This document shows positions 1 through 8,429 of a stretch of DNA of 64,000 nt, piece by piece; positions within the stretch are counted from its first letter, which is position 1, and the number at the start of each line of letters is the position of its first letter. Made by a program: the position numbers and the translations under genes. Origin of the DNA: JBFWWP01 sp050246115 (GTDB lineage Bacteria > Planctomycetota > UBA8108 > UBA1146 > JAJFFE01); NCBI GenBank assembly GCA_050246115.1, contig JBFWWP010000016.1, positions 71,263 to 135,262 of the forward strand. The letters run 5' to 3'. The notes beneath the pieces are model-generated. The model was not told the DNA's origin. It searched no databases and worked only from the letters and a program-made list of their open reading frames with translations.

Positions 1-1177
1 CGCCTATGTGAACACGGCCTCGACCAAGAGTTCGATCACCTTCATCGATGGCGAGCGCGGCATCCTTCGCTACCGGGGCTACCCGATCGAGCAGCTTGCC
101 GAGCACTCCACCTTCGTCGAAACCTGCTTCTTGCTCTTGTACTCGCGGCTGCCGGCAACCGAGGCGGAACTCATGGCGTTCCGTCGGAAGCTGTCGATCC
201 ACTCGATGATCCACGAGGACTTGAAGCACTTCTACGACGGCTTCCCGTCGACGAGTCACCCGATGGCGATCCTGTCGGCATTGGTGTCCTCGTTGTCGAC
301 CTTCTACCCGGACGCCGTCGACCCTCAGAACGACCTCGACGTCGATCTCACGGTCGTCAGGCTGCTGTCGAAAGTGCGCACGCTCGCTGCCTACGCCTAC
401 AAGAAGTCCATCGGCCAGCCGTTCATGCATCCCAAGAACTCCCTCCGCTACTGCGGGAACTTCCTGCACATGATGTTTGCGGTGCCGGCGGAAGAGTACT
501 TCGTGGACGAGGAAGTCGAGCGCGCCCTGAACTTGTTGCTGATCCTGCATGCCGACCATGAGCAGAACTGCAGCACGTCGACCGTCAGGCTCGTCGGCAG
601 CGCGCAAACCAATTTGTACGCGTCCATCTCCGCGGGAATCAGCGCCCTCTGGGGGAAGCTGCATGGCGGCGCCAACCAGGCAGTCATTCAACAGCTCCAG
701 CAGATCCACGAGTCCGGTGAGAAGGTCAAAGCGCTCATCCAGCGTGCCAAGGACAAGGACTCGGGCTTCCGTCTGATGGGCTTCGGGCATCGCGTCTACA
801 AGAACTTCGACCCGCGTGCGAAGATCATCAAGTCGGCGTGCCACAAGCTGCTGCAGCACCTCGGGTTCCACGACCCGCTGCTGAACATTGCCCTCGAGCT
901 CGAAGAAGCGGCGCTCCAAGATTCGTACTTCGTCGAGCGCAAGTTGTACCCGAACGTCGACTTCTACTCCGGCCTGATGTACCGCGCGATGGGGATTCCC
1001 GTGAACATGTTCACGGTCATGTTCGCGCTCGGCCGCATGCCGGGGTGGCTCGCGCATTGGCTCGAGCAGCAGCAAGACGAGAGCACGCGGATCGGGCGTC
1101 CGCGCCAGATCTACACGGGTGAGACCGCGCGCGATTACGTTTCGATCGCGCAGCGCGAGAGCAGCCTGCAAGCCTGA
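1..1177 (+). CDS. gltA: Citrate synthase, 5'-truncated by the window edge
   Basis: Condenses acetyl-CoA and oxaloacetate to citrate at the entry of the TCA cycle and glyoxylate shunt. The frame is open to the left edge (A-Y before V-N-T-A-S-T-K), so the true start lies outside. About 390 residues are present, so only a short N-terminal part is missing from a type II enzyme of roughly 430. Family motifs are intact: LHADHEQN (near 547-570), the substrate His in GKLHGGANQ (near 655), the catalytic His in GFGHRVYK (near 780) and the catalytic Asp in NVDFYSG (near 955). Its TGA overlaps the ATG of the next gene by one base, so the two are probably translationally coupled. Isocitrate lyase and malate synthase lie 47 kb away. 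Confidence 0.95.
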   Translation, partial: AYVNTASTKSSITFIDGERGILRYRGYPIEQLAEHSTFVETCFLLLYSRLPATEAELMAFRRKLSIHSMIHEDLKHFYDGFPSTSHPMAILSALVSSLSTFYPDAVDPQNDLDVDLTVVRLLSKVRTLAAYAYKKSIGQPFMHPKNSLRYCGNFLHMMFAVPAEEYFVDEEVERALNLLLILHADHEQNCSTSTVRLVGSAQTNLYASISAGISALWGKLHGGANQAVIQQLQQIHESGEKVKALIQRAKDKDSGFRLMGFGHRVYKNFDPRAKIIKSACHKLLQHLGFHDPLLNIALELEEAALQDSYFVERKLYPNVDFYSGLMYRAMGIPVNMFTVMFALGRMPGWLAHWLEQQQDESTRIGRPRQIYTGETARDYVSIAQRESSLQA

Positions 1178-1695
1178 TGCGACCCGAGGGGCCGCTGGTC
1201 GTGCGTGACGCGGGTGCCGACGACCTGTCGCCGTTGCACCTCCTCAACCAGGACAATCGGCCTCACGTCGGCGATGTCGACCGCACGCGCTTCGACTGGT
1301 TCGCCGAGCACGCGTGTTGTTTTCGGGTGGCCTGGATCGGTGCCGAGCGGGTCGGATTCATGATCGCGCTCGATCCGGCCGCGGACTACGGGAGCGAGAA
1401 CTTCCGTTGGTTCCGCGATCGCTACGACCACTTCGTCTACGTGGATCGGCTGGCCGTGTCCGAGGCCGCGCGTCGGCGTGGCGTCGGACGCGCGCTGTAT
1501 CGGGATCTCGCGGAGTTCGCGGCCGAGCGCGCTCCGTTCGTTACCTGCGAAGTGAACCTGCGTCCGCCCAACCCGACGTCGCTCGCCTTCCACCACACGC
1601 TGGGGTTTCGTGAGGTCGGGCAGCAAGAGACCGAAGGGGGGCGCTACCGCGTGTCGCTGCTGCTCGTCCCGCCCGCGGAACTCGACGCCCGTTGA
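1177..1695 (+). CDS. GNAT-family N-acetyltransferase
   Basis: A 172-residue single-domain acetyltransferase. The acetyl-CoA binding motif A is clear: a hydrophobic strand (VYVDRLAV) followed by the pyrophosphate loop RRRGVGRALY at about residues 100-110, and a C-terminal strand with N-P-T-S-L-A-F-H typical of motif B. The substrate cannot be read from sequence. The ATG overlaps the TGA of the citrate synthase gene (TGATG), which fixes the start and suggests one transcript. The closest style is the small stand-alone GNATs; protein, antibiotic or metabolite acetylation are all possible. Confidence 0.85.
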   Translation: MRPEGPLVVRDAGADDLSPLHLLNQDNRPHVGDVDRTRFDWFAEHACCFRVAWIGAERVGFMIALDPAADYGSENFRWFRDRYDHFVYVDRLAVSEAARRRGVGRALYRDLAEFAAERAPFVTCEVNLRPPNPTSLAFHHTLGFREVGQQETEGGRYRVSLLLVPPAELDAR

Positions 1696-1748
1696 TGGCC
1701 GGAACGCGCTCGGTTGCGGCCGAACCCACGCACCTCGTAGCTCCCGGG

Positions 1749-1935
1749 CTTAGGAGTCGCCCAAGAATAGCTTCGACATCTTGCCGTCGATTTGGGTCAG
1801 ATTCGGCCGATCCGGAAAGCTCGAAACCGGAGGCGTAGCCTTAGTTCCGGTGAGGATTTCGAGGTTTTCGGATCGGTCGAAGATGGCCCGAAGCGACGAG
1901 CAAGAGGGTGAAGTTATTGTTGGGCGACTCCTTAG
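1749..1935 (+). repeat. 187-bp palindromic MITE-like element, copy 1
   Basis: First of four copies (others at 19129, 20684, 45582). It begins after CTTAG at 1749-1753 and ends before an identical CTTAG at 1931-1935, a direct repeat of the target-duplication type. The ends are inverted repeats, ggagtcgcccaagaata on the left and its near-perfect complement on the right. The whole body folds back on itself as an imperfect hairpin whose apex is near ggcgtagcc. It encodes no protein. The right-hand TTA (1932-1934) is the complement of the TAA stop of the convergent lipoprotein gene. Confidence 0.9.
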
Positions 1936-2531
1936 TCCTTCTCGATGAGGAAGGCGTCACGCAGGTTACTGCCGTTGCGGGTCGACGCTGCGTCGATCAT
2001 GCTCTTCTCGATGACCTTGGCCGTGCGACGATCCAGCACGAGCCGAATTCGGTCGTAGCGCAGGCGCTGGCCCGTGAAGGTCAGGGTGTCGGCACCGCCG
2101 GTTTCGTAAGGGCTGAGCGAGGCCAGGGAGCCGAAGATGAAGCGCGCCAACCGGATGACCCAGACTTCGTCCTGGATCGACTTCGGTTCGTCCACCGGAG
2201 CGATGGCCTTGGCCGTGCCGACCGCAATGCTCGCGAGCGAACCCCACTGAAAGACGACCGTCGGTAGGATGAACTGGAGATCCGACCCGCGATGCAGCGC
2301 ACCCCGGAAGTCGAGGATCTCCTCACTCGGCGTGTAGCGAATCCCATCGGGTGCCCCCAAGGTCGCGAGCACCTCGGCACGCGTGGCAACCCCCACTTCG
2401 ATTCGGTCGTAGTCGGCGCGAGCGAGTGGTGCGCCGTCTTCGATCAGCACCATGTGATAGCGGCAGCCGACGGTCAGGAGCAAGCTCGCGGCGAGCCCCC
2501 AGACCCAGCGGCGTCTACCAGGGCATGCCAT
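1932..2531 (-). CDS. Lipoprotein with a BamE/SmpA-like fold motif
   Basis: Predicted exported lipoprotein of 199 residues. The ATG at 2531 was chosen because it places a signal peptide with lipobox LTVGC near residue 22 directly at the N-terminus; the longer open frame upstream has no export signal. After the lipid-modified Cys there is a segment V-A-T-R-A-E-V-L-A-T-L-G-A-P-D, the pattern seen in BamE/OmlA (SmpA) proteins. It overlaps the end of the upstream lipoprotein gene by 17 bp, and the two share that motif, so they look like a diverged tandem pair. Its stop codon TAA is the flanking triplet of the palindromic element. The function is unknown; an outer-membrane assembly or envelope role is inference. 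Confidence 0.75.
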   Translation of the reverse strand: MACPGRRRWVWGLAASLLLTVGCRYHMVLIEDGAPLARADYDRIEVGVATRAEVLATLGAPDGIRYTPSEEILDFRGALHRGSDLQFILPTVVFQWGSLASIAVGTAKAIAPVDEPKSIQDEVWVIRLARFIFGSLASLSPYETGGADTLTFTGQRLRYDRIRLVLDRRTAKVIEKSMIDAASTRNGSNLRDAFLIEKD

Positions 2532-2919
2532 AGCTCGATTCCCTCGCCTGCAGTCGCGACCCCACGTGCTCGACCACGCCTTGGTCGTCGAAGAACACCG
2601 CAATCGAGTCGTACTTGGTGTCCGATCGGTGAGTCGAGAACAGAATCAAGAACATCGCCGTCTGGCGCGATCGGGAGCGCTTGTACAGGAAGGCTCGTTC
2701 GAACAGTGGGTCGTGTTCGCGATTGGAGTGGACGACTTCGTCCGGAGGGCCGAGGAGACGGGTTACGTCTGCACGGGTGGACTGCCCCGGAATGAGCTGC
2801 GCGTAGGGAGTGTCTTCGAGGCCCGATCCTTGCGTGGTTTGACTCAAGACACAACCCGACCCGCTCGCGAGCCCGACCCACAACGCGCCGGCACAGAGGC
2901 CGCGAATCACTAGTCTCAC
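2515..2919 (-). CDS. Small lipoprotein with a BamE/SmpA-like motif
   Basis: A 134-residue lipoprotein. The signal peptide ends at lipobox SGSGC (Cys about residue 23). The mature part contains S-T-R-A-D-V-T-R-L-L-G-P-P-D-E-V, the same turn-and-helix signature as the downstream neighbour and as BamE/SmpA proteins, followed by two strands (YKRSRSR..., YDSIAVFFDDQGVV). It is the first gene of the two-gene lipoprotein unit and overlaps the second by 17 bp. No catalytic residues are visible. The role is probably structural in the envelope, which is inference from fold only. Confidence 0.78.
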   Translation of the reverse strand: MRLVIRGLCAGALWVGLASGSGCVLSQTTQGSGLEDTPYAQLIPGQSTRADVTRLLGPPDEVVHSNREHDPLFERAFLYKRSRSRQTAMFLILFSTHRSDTKYDSIAVFFDDQGVVEHVGSRLQARESSYGMPW

Positions 2920-2988
2920 GGTTCCAACTTCCGTTTCCGTGCCGCGGTCAGCGGGTCTCGGGGAGGTAGATGCAGCGAGAGTTTTCCT

Positions 2989-3405
2989 CTACGAGCCCTG
3001 GACCCACGCGGCAGTTCCGTCGGCAAAGTGTTCTTTCTTCCAGATGGGCACGACTTGCTTGAAGGTGTCGATGGCGTAACGAAGGGCGTCGAATCCTTCG
3101 CGGCGGTGGGGGAGCGCGAGTGCGATCAGGATGCTCGTCTCCCCGACCTCCAGTCGACCCAGGCGATGCACGATGGCTACGTTTCTTATCGGCCAGCGAG
3201 AGACCAGCTCGGAGGCGATTTGAGCCATCTTCGCCTGGGCCATGGGCGCGTAGGCGCTGTACTCGAGGTGCCGCACGGCGCGGCCGTGGTGTTCGTTGCG
3301 GACGTTGCCGAGGAAGGAGAGTACGGCGCCACAGTCCGGAGCGGCCACGAGCGACAGGTACGCAGGGATGTCGATCTCCCGGTCGATCAGCTCGATCGTG
3401 TCCAC
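2989..3405 (-). CDS. moaE: Molybdopterin synthase catalytic subunit
   Basis: Large subunit of molybdopterin synthase, which inserts two sulfurs from MoaD thiocarboxylate into cyclic pyranopterin monophosphate. The 138 residues match the family in length. Conserved segments are GAVLSFLGNVRN near residue 27, HLEYSAY near 46, the HRLGRLEVGE block near 80 and VPIWKKEHF near 119, which contains the active-site Lys. The start is a GTG at 3405, one base after the TGA of moaD at 3407-3409, so the two subunits are translationally coupled. moaA is encoded at 19541; no moaC was seen in this window. Confidence 0.95.
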   Translation of the reverse strand: MDTIELIDREIDIPAYLSLVAAPDCGAVLSFLGNVRNEHHGRAVRHLEYSAYAPMAQAKMAQIASELVSRWPIRNVAIVHRLGRLEVGETSILIALALPHRREGFDALRYAIDTFKQVVPIWKKEHFADGTAAWVQGS

Positions 3406-3406
3406 A

Positions 3407-3652
3407 TCAACCCCCGCTCACGGGCGGAATCAGCGCCACCTCGGCCCCCGGGGCGATCGGCGAGGTCGGGTCCCGGAACTCGCGTTCGACGGCGACCCGC
3501 ACCTCCGAAAGGCCTTTGGCCAGGGTCGGGTATTGCTCGCGGATCGCGTCCAACAGGTCGCCGACGGAGGCTCCCGACGCGAGTTCGACCCCGAGGCTCG
3601 GGGCCCCTGCGAGTTCTCGCATCGACGCGAACAAGAGGACGTCTACTCGCAC
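3407..3652 (-). CDS. moaD: Molybdopterin synthase sulfur-carrier subunit
   Basis: Ubiquitin-like 81-residue sulfur carrier. The C-terminus is the diagnostic ...PPVSGG, whose terminal Gly is adenylated and then thiocarboxylated. The N-terminal strand VDVLLFASMREL and the E-V-A-L-I-P-P strand fit the beta-grasp fold. The start is a GTG at 3652 and the gene ends one base before moaE. Together they form the small and large subunits of the same heterotetramer. The activating MoeB-type enzyme was not found in this window. Confidence 0.93.
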   Translation of the reverse strand: MRVDVLLFASMRELAGAPSLGVELASGASVGDLLDAIREQYPTLAKGLSEVRVAVEREFRDPTSPIAPGAEVALIPPVSGG

Positions 3653-3789
3653 GTCGTCAGGCCTTTCCTCGCGGGGTTGCTTCGGGTTCGGCCTTGGGCG
3701 GCCTCTGTTCGGAGTGCGAGAGCGCCAGCGCCCAGCGCCCGAACTCGACAGTGGGGAATCTCGGCGGTCGTGCGGCCGGGTGCAAGGTC

Positions 3790-3901
3790 AGAAACTGGGG
3801 TGAAGTGGATGCGGCTTGGCCGCGGCCGCGAGGCGGGCTTCGCGCAAGCCCCCGCGGAGTTGGCCCTACAGCGAGCGCGGTACGCGCTTGACATAGGGCT
3901 A
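3790..3901. repeat. Dispersed intergenic hairpin repeat, copy A
   Basis: Degenerate copy of the second repeat family. It contains a hairpin gggcttcgcgcaagccc near 3834 and ends with gcgcttgacatagggctag, which runs directly into the CTA that encodes the TAG stop of the metallopeptidase gene. The rest of the 3653-3898 gap is GC-rich and holds no gene. Related copies lie near 11063, 18100, 33228 and 45481-45952. Confidence 0.45.
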
Positions 3902-5194
3902 GAGACCGCGCTCCCGGAGCCAGATCTCCCACTCCAGGACTTCGGCCGTTCGGAGGTCACGCGGCGCGCTGCGCCAGAAGTCCGGGCGCGTGATGGTGCG
4001 CTTGCTGGCGATTCGAGCCAACGCGCGCGCCGCTGCCACCCGGAGTTCGGGGAGTTCGGACTCGAGGAGCTGGACGAGCGGCCGCGCAAAGGGGTCGGGC
4101 TCGGTCGTCGGGCGAACGGCCTGCGCGATGGCGAGCTGCTCCGAGGGCTCACCGAACTCGAGCTCTTGCGCCACGAGGCTGTGGCGCGCCGCCATTTCCA
4201 CTGGGCCGAGCTCTTGGGCCACCTCGGGTCGCGCGAGGAACTCGGTGAGGAGTTCCAAGGCCACCACGCGGGCGGCGGTCCCTCGCGGCGCACGGAGCCC
4301 GGGCTCGAGCTTCGTCAGGAATCTCCCGGCAGTCACCCGCGGCAATTCCAGCCACGCACGCAGCGCCCACTCGCACGACTCCGCGCGGTCGGTGATGCGC
4401 TCGATCTCGACCTCGGGGCTGCGGCCGAGCCACCGCAAGAACCCCGGGAGGCGACGGACGAAGGTCGGCGGGTCCAACTGCACGACTTCGGCGACTCGCT
4501 GTTCGATGCTTCCCTGGGTGAGCGACAAGAGGTAGTACGTGAACGCCCAGGAGATCGAGTAGTGGTAGACCTTGTCGTCGGCACGGTGAAAGTGAAACCA
4601 GTTACCACGAACCAGCCGCAACAAGTCCTGACCCAGGCGCTCGGGTCCCGACTCGAGTAGCCGTTGATGGGCCTGCTGGTGTAGCCACGAGTGGTAGAGC
4701 GGGACGATGAGTGCGTCGTCGTCACCGAAGAACGAGGTCTCGAGCGCGCACGCGAGACCCTCGTTCAGCCAGTACATTGAGCCCGATCGCGGAAACGCGT
4801 TCAAAAGGAAGTGATGCGCGAGTTCGTGTAGGATCACGCGCTGGGCTTGACCGATTCCTCGGGGCTCGGCGGAGTAGTCGCGCGGCGACAGATGAATCAG
4901 CTGGAACCATGGGAAGTAGTAGCCTTCTTGGCGTACTTCCGACGTGAAGATGTGGCGTCGGGCGAGATCGTCTTCCGAGTAGATGACACGAGGAGCCGGG
5001 ACGCGGTCTTGTCGCTCCGGGAAGAGCTTGCGGAACCCCGTGAGACCTCGGTCGAGGAACTCCCCCGTGCTCTGCAGTTGCTCGACGTCGTCGTTGCCGT
5101 ACAGGGAGTAGCGATCGGTGCGGATGCTGTGCTCGTAGAACGACGAGCAGCCGGCGGTGGCCGCTAGCAGGAGTAACGCGAAGCCGAATCTCAT
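3899..5194 (-). CDS. Gluzincin-type metallopeptidase lipoprotein
   Basis: A 431-residue exported lipoprotein with lipobox ATAGC at residues 12-16. The zinc site is visible: HELAHH (two His ligands and the catalytic Glu) near residue 123, followed about 20 residues on by WLNEGLA, whose Glu is the usual third ligand in gluzincin peptidases of the MA clan (DUF1570-like). The C-terminal third is helical and Leu/Ala-rich with a periodic pattern suggesting HEAT-like repeats. Its ATG overlaps the TGA of the upstream lipoprotein gene (ATGA), so they are coupled. The substrate is unknown; the lipid anchor puts the active site outside the cytoplasm. Confidence 0.8.
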   Translation of the reverse strand: MRFGFALLLLAATAGCSSFYEHSIRTDRYSLYGNDDVEQLQSTGEFLDRGLTGFRKLFPERQDRVPAPRVIYSEDDLARRHIFTSEVRQEGYYFPWFQLIHLSPRDYSAEPRGIGQAQRVILHELAHHFLLNAFPRSGSMYWLNEGLACALETSFFGDDDALIVPLYHSWLHQQAHQRLLESGPERLGQDLLRLVRGNWFHFHRADDKVYHYSISWAFTYYLLSLTQGSIEQRVAEVVQLDPPTFVRRLPGFLRWLGRSPEVEIERITDRAESCEWALRAWLELPRVTAGRFLTKLEPGLRAPRGTAARVVALELLTEFLARPEVAQELGPVEMAARHSLVAQELEFGEPSEQLAIAQAVRPTTEPDPFARPLVQLLESELPELRVAAARALARIASKRTITRPDFWRSAPRDLRTAEVLEWEIWLRERGL

Positions 5195-5664
5195 CGCCGA
5201 CCGACGAGCGCCGAAGAATCTTCGGGATCGTGTACCAAGGTGCGTACGTGCTTCAAACGGGGGAGAGGGCTGCTGTCGTCACGCCGATACTGCACCGACG
5301 CCAGCAATGCCGGCCCGCGGTGGAACGAGTAGTAGATCTCGTACACGGGGCAGTCGGGGTGCAGGGGATTGCTCGGTTCGTAGCCTACGGCACGCAGGCT
5401 CGCGTCGGTCCAGCCCAGGTATTGGACGGGCTCCAACGGCTGTTCGAGCTCTACCTGGTAGCAGATCACGTCCTTTTCCGGCGCGGTGGAGATGATCGTC
5501 TGCGGTCTCGGGGGAACCGGGGCCAGCGAACAGCCGGCGAGCACGAGGGCCACGAGGCTCCCCGCGAACGACGCCGAATTCCGGCGGCGAGCGGGTCGCC
5601 GCAATGTCGCGAGGCAGGCCGGGGTTTCCGACAGCGCCGGGGCAGATCGGGGCTCGCGCGACAT
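5191..5664 (-). CDS. Hypothetical lipoprotein coupled to the metallopeptidase
   Basis: A 157-residue lipoprotein of unrecognised family. The start at 5664 was chosen because aaggga lies five bases upstream and because the frame then has a basic N-terminus, a hydrophobic stretch (SFAGSLVALVLAG) and lipobox VLAGC. The mature part has strands such as ICYQVELEQPLEPVQYLGW and YEIYYSFHRG, a small beta-rich domain with a Cys pair. The stop overlaps the start of the metallopeptidase gene by four bases, which suggests the two act together in the envelope. The function is not known. Confidence 0.7.
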   Translation of the reverse strand: MSREPRSAPALSETPACLATLRRPARRRNSASFAGSLVALVLAGCSLAPVPPRPQTIISTAPEKDVICYQVELEQPLEPVQYLGWTDASLRAVGYEPSNPLHPDCPVYEIYYSFHRGPALLASVQYRRDDSSPLPRLKHVRTLVHDPEDSSALVGRR

Positions 5665-5845
5665 GATCGTCCCTTCCTCGGAGCGGCCGGGGGTCGTCGC
5701 AACCCTGAGACGACGCCGCGGCACCGTAGGCGGTCGCGATCATACCACCAGCGCTCGGGCGGTGCAGGCTTGAACTGCGCGACAGGTTTCCGTAGGTAGC
5801 TACTTGGCAGCGAACCTACGAGAAATCCCGGGGGGCGAGCGAATC

Positions 5846-7399
5846 ATGCGGCAGACCAACGAAAACGCAGCACCTCCGCCCGCGGGGTTACCGACTTGGT
5901 TGACCCGTCGCGTGGCCGCGCTCGTCGCGGGGCCGCTGCTGGGTCTCGTCGGATGGGGCCTGGCGGCTACGCTGGCCCCGGACTTGCCTCCGGCGGCGGC
6001 CCGGGTCGTCGGTTTGACTTGCTGGATCGCGGCCTGGTGGGTCGCGGAGCCGATTCCCATTCCTGCCACCTCGCTCATGCCCATCGTGCTGTTCCCGCTC
6101 TTCCAGATCGAGAGCGCCCGCAAAGTGGCGACGGTGTATGCGAATCACCTGATCATCTTGCTGCTCGCGGGTTTCCTGATCGCGCGTTCCCTCGAGATCT
6201 GGGGACTGCACCGCCGGTTGGCGTTGACCGTCGTCTCGTGGGTGGGCGAGAGCCCACGTCAGTTGGTCTTCGGATTCACCGTCGCAGCAGCGTTTCTTTC
6301 GATGTGGATTTCGAACACGGCGACGACTCTGATGCTCATCCCGATCGCCTTGTCCGTCGTCGCACGCGTGGGGGCTTCGCTCACGGCGGCGCAGTCGGCT
6401 TCGTTCCAGTGTTGCATCCTCTTGGGGGTCGCCTACGGTGCGAACGTGGGCGGCACTGGCACGTTGATCGGAACCCCGCCCAATCTGATGTTCGCCGAGT
6501 ATCAGCCGCAGATCGACTTCCTGCGCTGGCTGGCTTTTGGCGTGCCGGTCGTCGTGATCTTTGTGCCGCTGATAGCGTGGCTGCTGACCCGCGTGTTGGT
6601 GCCGCTTCCGGGTGGACGAAGCGCGAGCGAGCGCGCGGTCGTCGTGCACGAACTTCGCGCCCTCGGCCCGCTTCGCGGCCCCGAGTTGCGCGTCGCCGTG
6701 ATCTTCGCGATCACCGCTGCGCTGTGGATCTTCAAAGGGAACTCGACCGTTCCGGGATGGTGCTGGGGATTGAGTGATCGATTCTGGGATGCGCTCGGAG
6801 CCCCCGGTTCCATCGGGGTACCGATCGCGCAGCTCGAGAGCTACTTCCCCGACGCCTTCGTCGGCGTCTTGATGGCCTTGGTGCTCTTCGTTACGCCGGC
6901 CGGAGAAGCGGCGCGACGGCCACTCCTGGTATGGTCGGATGCGGAAGCAATGCCTTGGGGAATGCTCCTACTCTTTGGCGGCGGGTTCGCCATTGCCGGA
7001 GCCTTCGAGTCGAGCGGGCTTTCTCGTTGGCTCGGCGGGGTCATGAGCGGGTGGCTCGACCTGCCGTACCCACTGCTCCTCGTGAGCATCACGACGGTGG
7101 TGGTGTTCTTGACGGAGTTCACCTCCAACACGGCCTCCACGGCGATCCTCATGCCGATCCTCGACGGGGCGGCCTCGGCGGCCAACATCGCGTCGATTCG
7201 TCTCATGTTGCCGGCCGTGATCGCCGTGTCCTTCGCATTCATGCTGCCGGTCGCAACCGCTCCGAACGCGATCGTCTTCGCGACCGGCAAGGTCCCCATT
7301 GGGCGCATGGTTGCCGCCGGCTTCTGGCTGAACTGGGTCGGGGTCGGCGTCGTGTTCGTGGTGATCTTGTACATTGCGCCCTGGTTCGGGATTCTGTGA
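5846..7399 (+). CDS. SLC13/DASS-type anion symporter
   Basis: Integral membrane transporter of about 517 residues with 11-12 hydrophobic segments. It has the duplicated SNT signatures of the divalent-anion:sodium symporter family: SNTATTLMLIP near 6313 and SNTASTAILMP near 7128, plus GTLIGTPPNLMF between them. These form the two halves of the substrate and sodium site. Family substrates are di- and tricarboxylates, sulfate or phosphate; this one cannot be assigned. The ATG at 5846 is preferred over an upstream TTG at 5804 because it gives a typical short cytoplasmic tail, but the ribosome site is weak. Its TGA overlaps the queA ATG by one base. Confidence 0.88.
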   Translation: MRQTNENAAPPPAGLPTWLTRRVAALVAGPLLGLVGWGLAATLAPDLPPAAARVVGLTCWIAAWWVAEPIPIPATSLMPIVLFPLFQIESARKVATVYANHLIILLLAGFLIARSLEIWGLHRRLALTVVSWVGESPRQLVFGFTVAAAFLSMWISNTATTLMLIPIALSVVARVGASLTAAQSASFQCCILLGVAYGANVGGTGTLIGTPPNLMFAEYQPQIDFLRWLAFGVPVVVIFVPLIAWLLTRVLVPLPGGRSASERAVVVHELRALGPLRGPELRVAVIFAITAALWIFKGNSTVPGWCWGLSDRFWDALGAPGSIGVPIAQLESYFPDAFVGVLMALVLFVTPAGEAARRPLLVWSDAEAMPWGMLLLFGGGFAIAGAFESSGLSRWLGGVMSGWLDLPYPLLLVSITTVVVFLTEFTSNTASTAILMPILDGAASAANIASIRLMLPAVIAVSFAFMLPVATAPNAIVFATGKVPIGRMVAAGFWLNWVGVGVVFVVILYIAPWFGIL

Positions 7400-8424
7400 T
7401 GCACCGATACGATTACTCGCTCCCGCCGGAGCTGATCGCCCAGACGCCGGCGGCAACCCGCGACGCTTCGCGAGCCTTGTTCATGACCCGCGGGAGTCAT
7501 GACCTCGAGTTCGGAGTGTTCGGCCAGCTCGTCGAGCATCTCCGCGGTAACGAGTGCCTCGTCGTCAACGACACCCGCGTGATCCCCGCTCGCCTGCGGG
7601 CGCGGCGCGCAACGGGGGGGGCCATCGAGGTGTTCTTGCTGCGCGACGACGGCGCCGGTTCGTGGCGCGCCTGGCTTTCGCCCGCGCGCCGCGTGCGGCC
7701 GGGCGAGGTCTTGCTCGTGGGGACCGAGCGCATTCGTGTTCAGGAGCGACAAGGCTCCTTCTGGAGGATCGAGCTGCCGGATGACGACCTTCCCCGGCGG
7801 TTTGGTGAGGTTCCGCTGCCGCCGTACATCCGGCGTGAAGTCGGCGACGGGAGCGATCTCGACCACGATGTCGAGCGCTACCAAACCTTGTTTGCGGCGA
7901 CGCCCGGCGCGGTGGCTGCGCCCACGGCGGGACTTCACTTCTCGGAGCGACTCTGTGAGCAGATCCGAGAGCGTGGTGTGCCCATCGTCCCCGTGACCCT
8001 GCATGTTGGGCCTGGCACCTTCAAACCGGTCACTGCCGAGCGCATCGAGGAGCACCGCGTCGACCCCGAGCTGTTTCGAGTCAGCAGCGAGTCGCGGGCC
8101 GCGCTTGCCCGGGCTCGTCGCGAAGGTCGCCGCATCGTCGCGGTGGGCACCACGAGCCTGCGCGTGCTCGAGACCCTGTCGTCGCTGGAGGAAGGCGCCG
8201 ACCTCGAGGGGGAGACCGCGCTCACCATCTTGCCCGGGCACGTATTCCGACACGTGGACGGACTCATCACCAACTTCCATCTACCTCGGTCGTCACTGCT
8301 CGTGCTGGTGTGCACGTTCCACGGGCTCGAGCAAACTCGTGCGGCCTATGGGCAAGCGATCGCCGAGCGTTGTCGCTTCTACTCGTACGGCGACGCGATG
8401 GTGATCTTGCCGAGGGGCGACTGA
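7399..8424 (+). CDS. queA: S-adenosylmethionine:tRNA ribosyltransferase-isomerase
   Basis: Transfers and isomerises the ribosyl part of SAM onto preQ1 in tRNA, giving epoxyqueuosine. The 341-residue length is standard. Conserved blocks are the N-terminal YDYPxxLIAQ-like YDYSLPPELIAQTP, ECLVVNDTRVIPAR, LPPYIRR, RYQTLFAATPGAVAAPTAG, GLHF, LHVGPGTF and the C-terminal ITNFHLPRS. The start ATG overlaps the stop of the transporter gene (TGATG), and the open frame upstream is only read-through. Queuosine partners (tgt, queG) are not in the window. Confidence 0.96.
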   Translation: MHRYDYSLPPELIAQTPAATRDASRALFMTRGSHDLEFGVFGQLVEHLRGNECLVVNDTRVIPARLRARRATGGAIEVFLLRDDGAGSWRAWLSPARRVRPGEVLLVGTERIRVQERQGSFWRIELPDDDLPRRFGEVPLPPYIRREVGDGSDLDHDVERYQTLFAATPGAVAAPTAGLHFSERLCEQIRERGVPIVPVTLHVGPGTFKPVTAERIEEHRVDPELFRVSSESRAALARARREGRRIVAVGTTSLRVLETLSSLEEGADLEGETALTILPGHVFRHVDGLITNFHLPRSSLLVLVCTFHGLEQTRAAYGQAIAERCRFYSYGDAMVILPRGD

Positions 8425-8429
8425 CCTCG

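Noticed and set aside
1749..1935. Element as a simple rho-independent terminator
   Set aside because: Identical length, terminal inverted repeats and target-type direct repeats in four copies indicate mobility; no T-run is present, though a termination role may be secondary.
6931..7398. Upstream extension of the queA frame
   Set aside because: It overlaps the end of the transporter in another frame; QueA homology begins exactly at the ATG at 7399.
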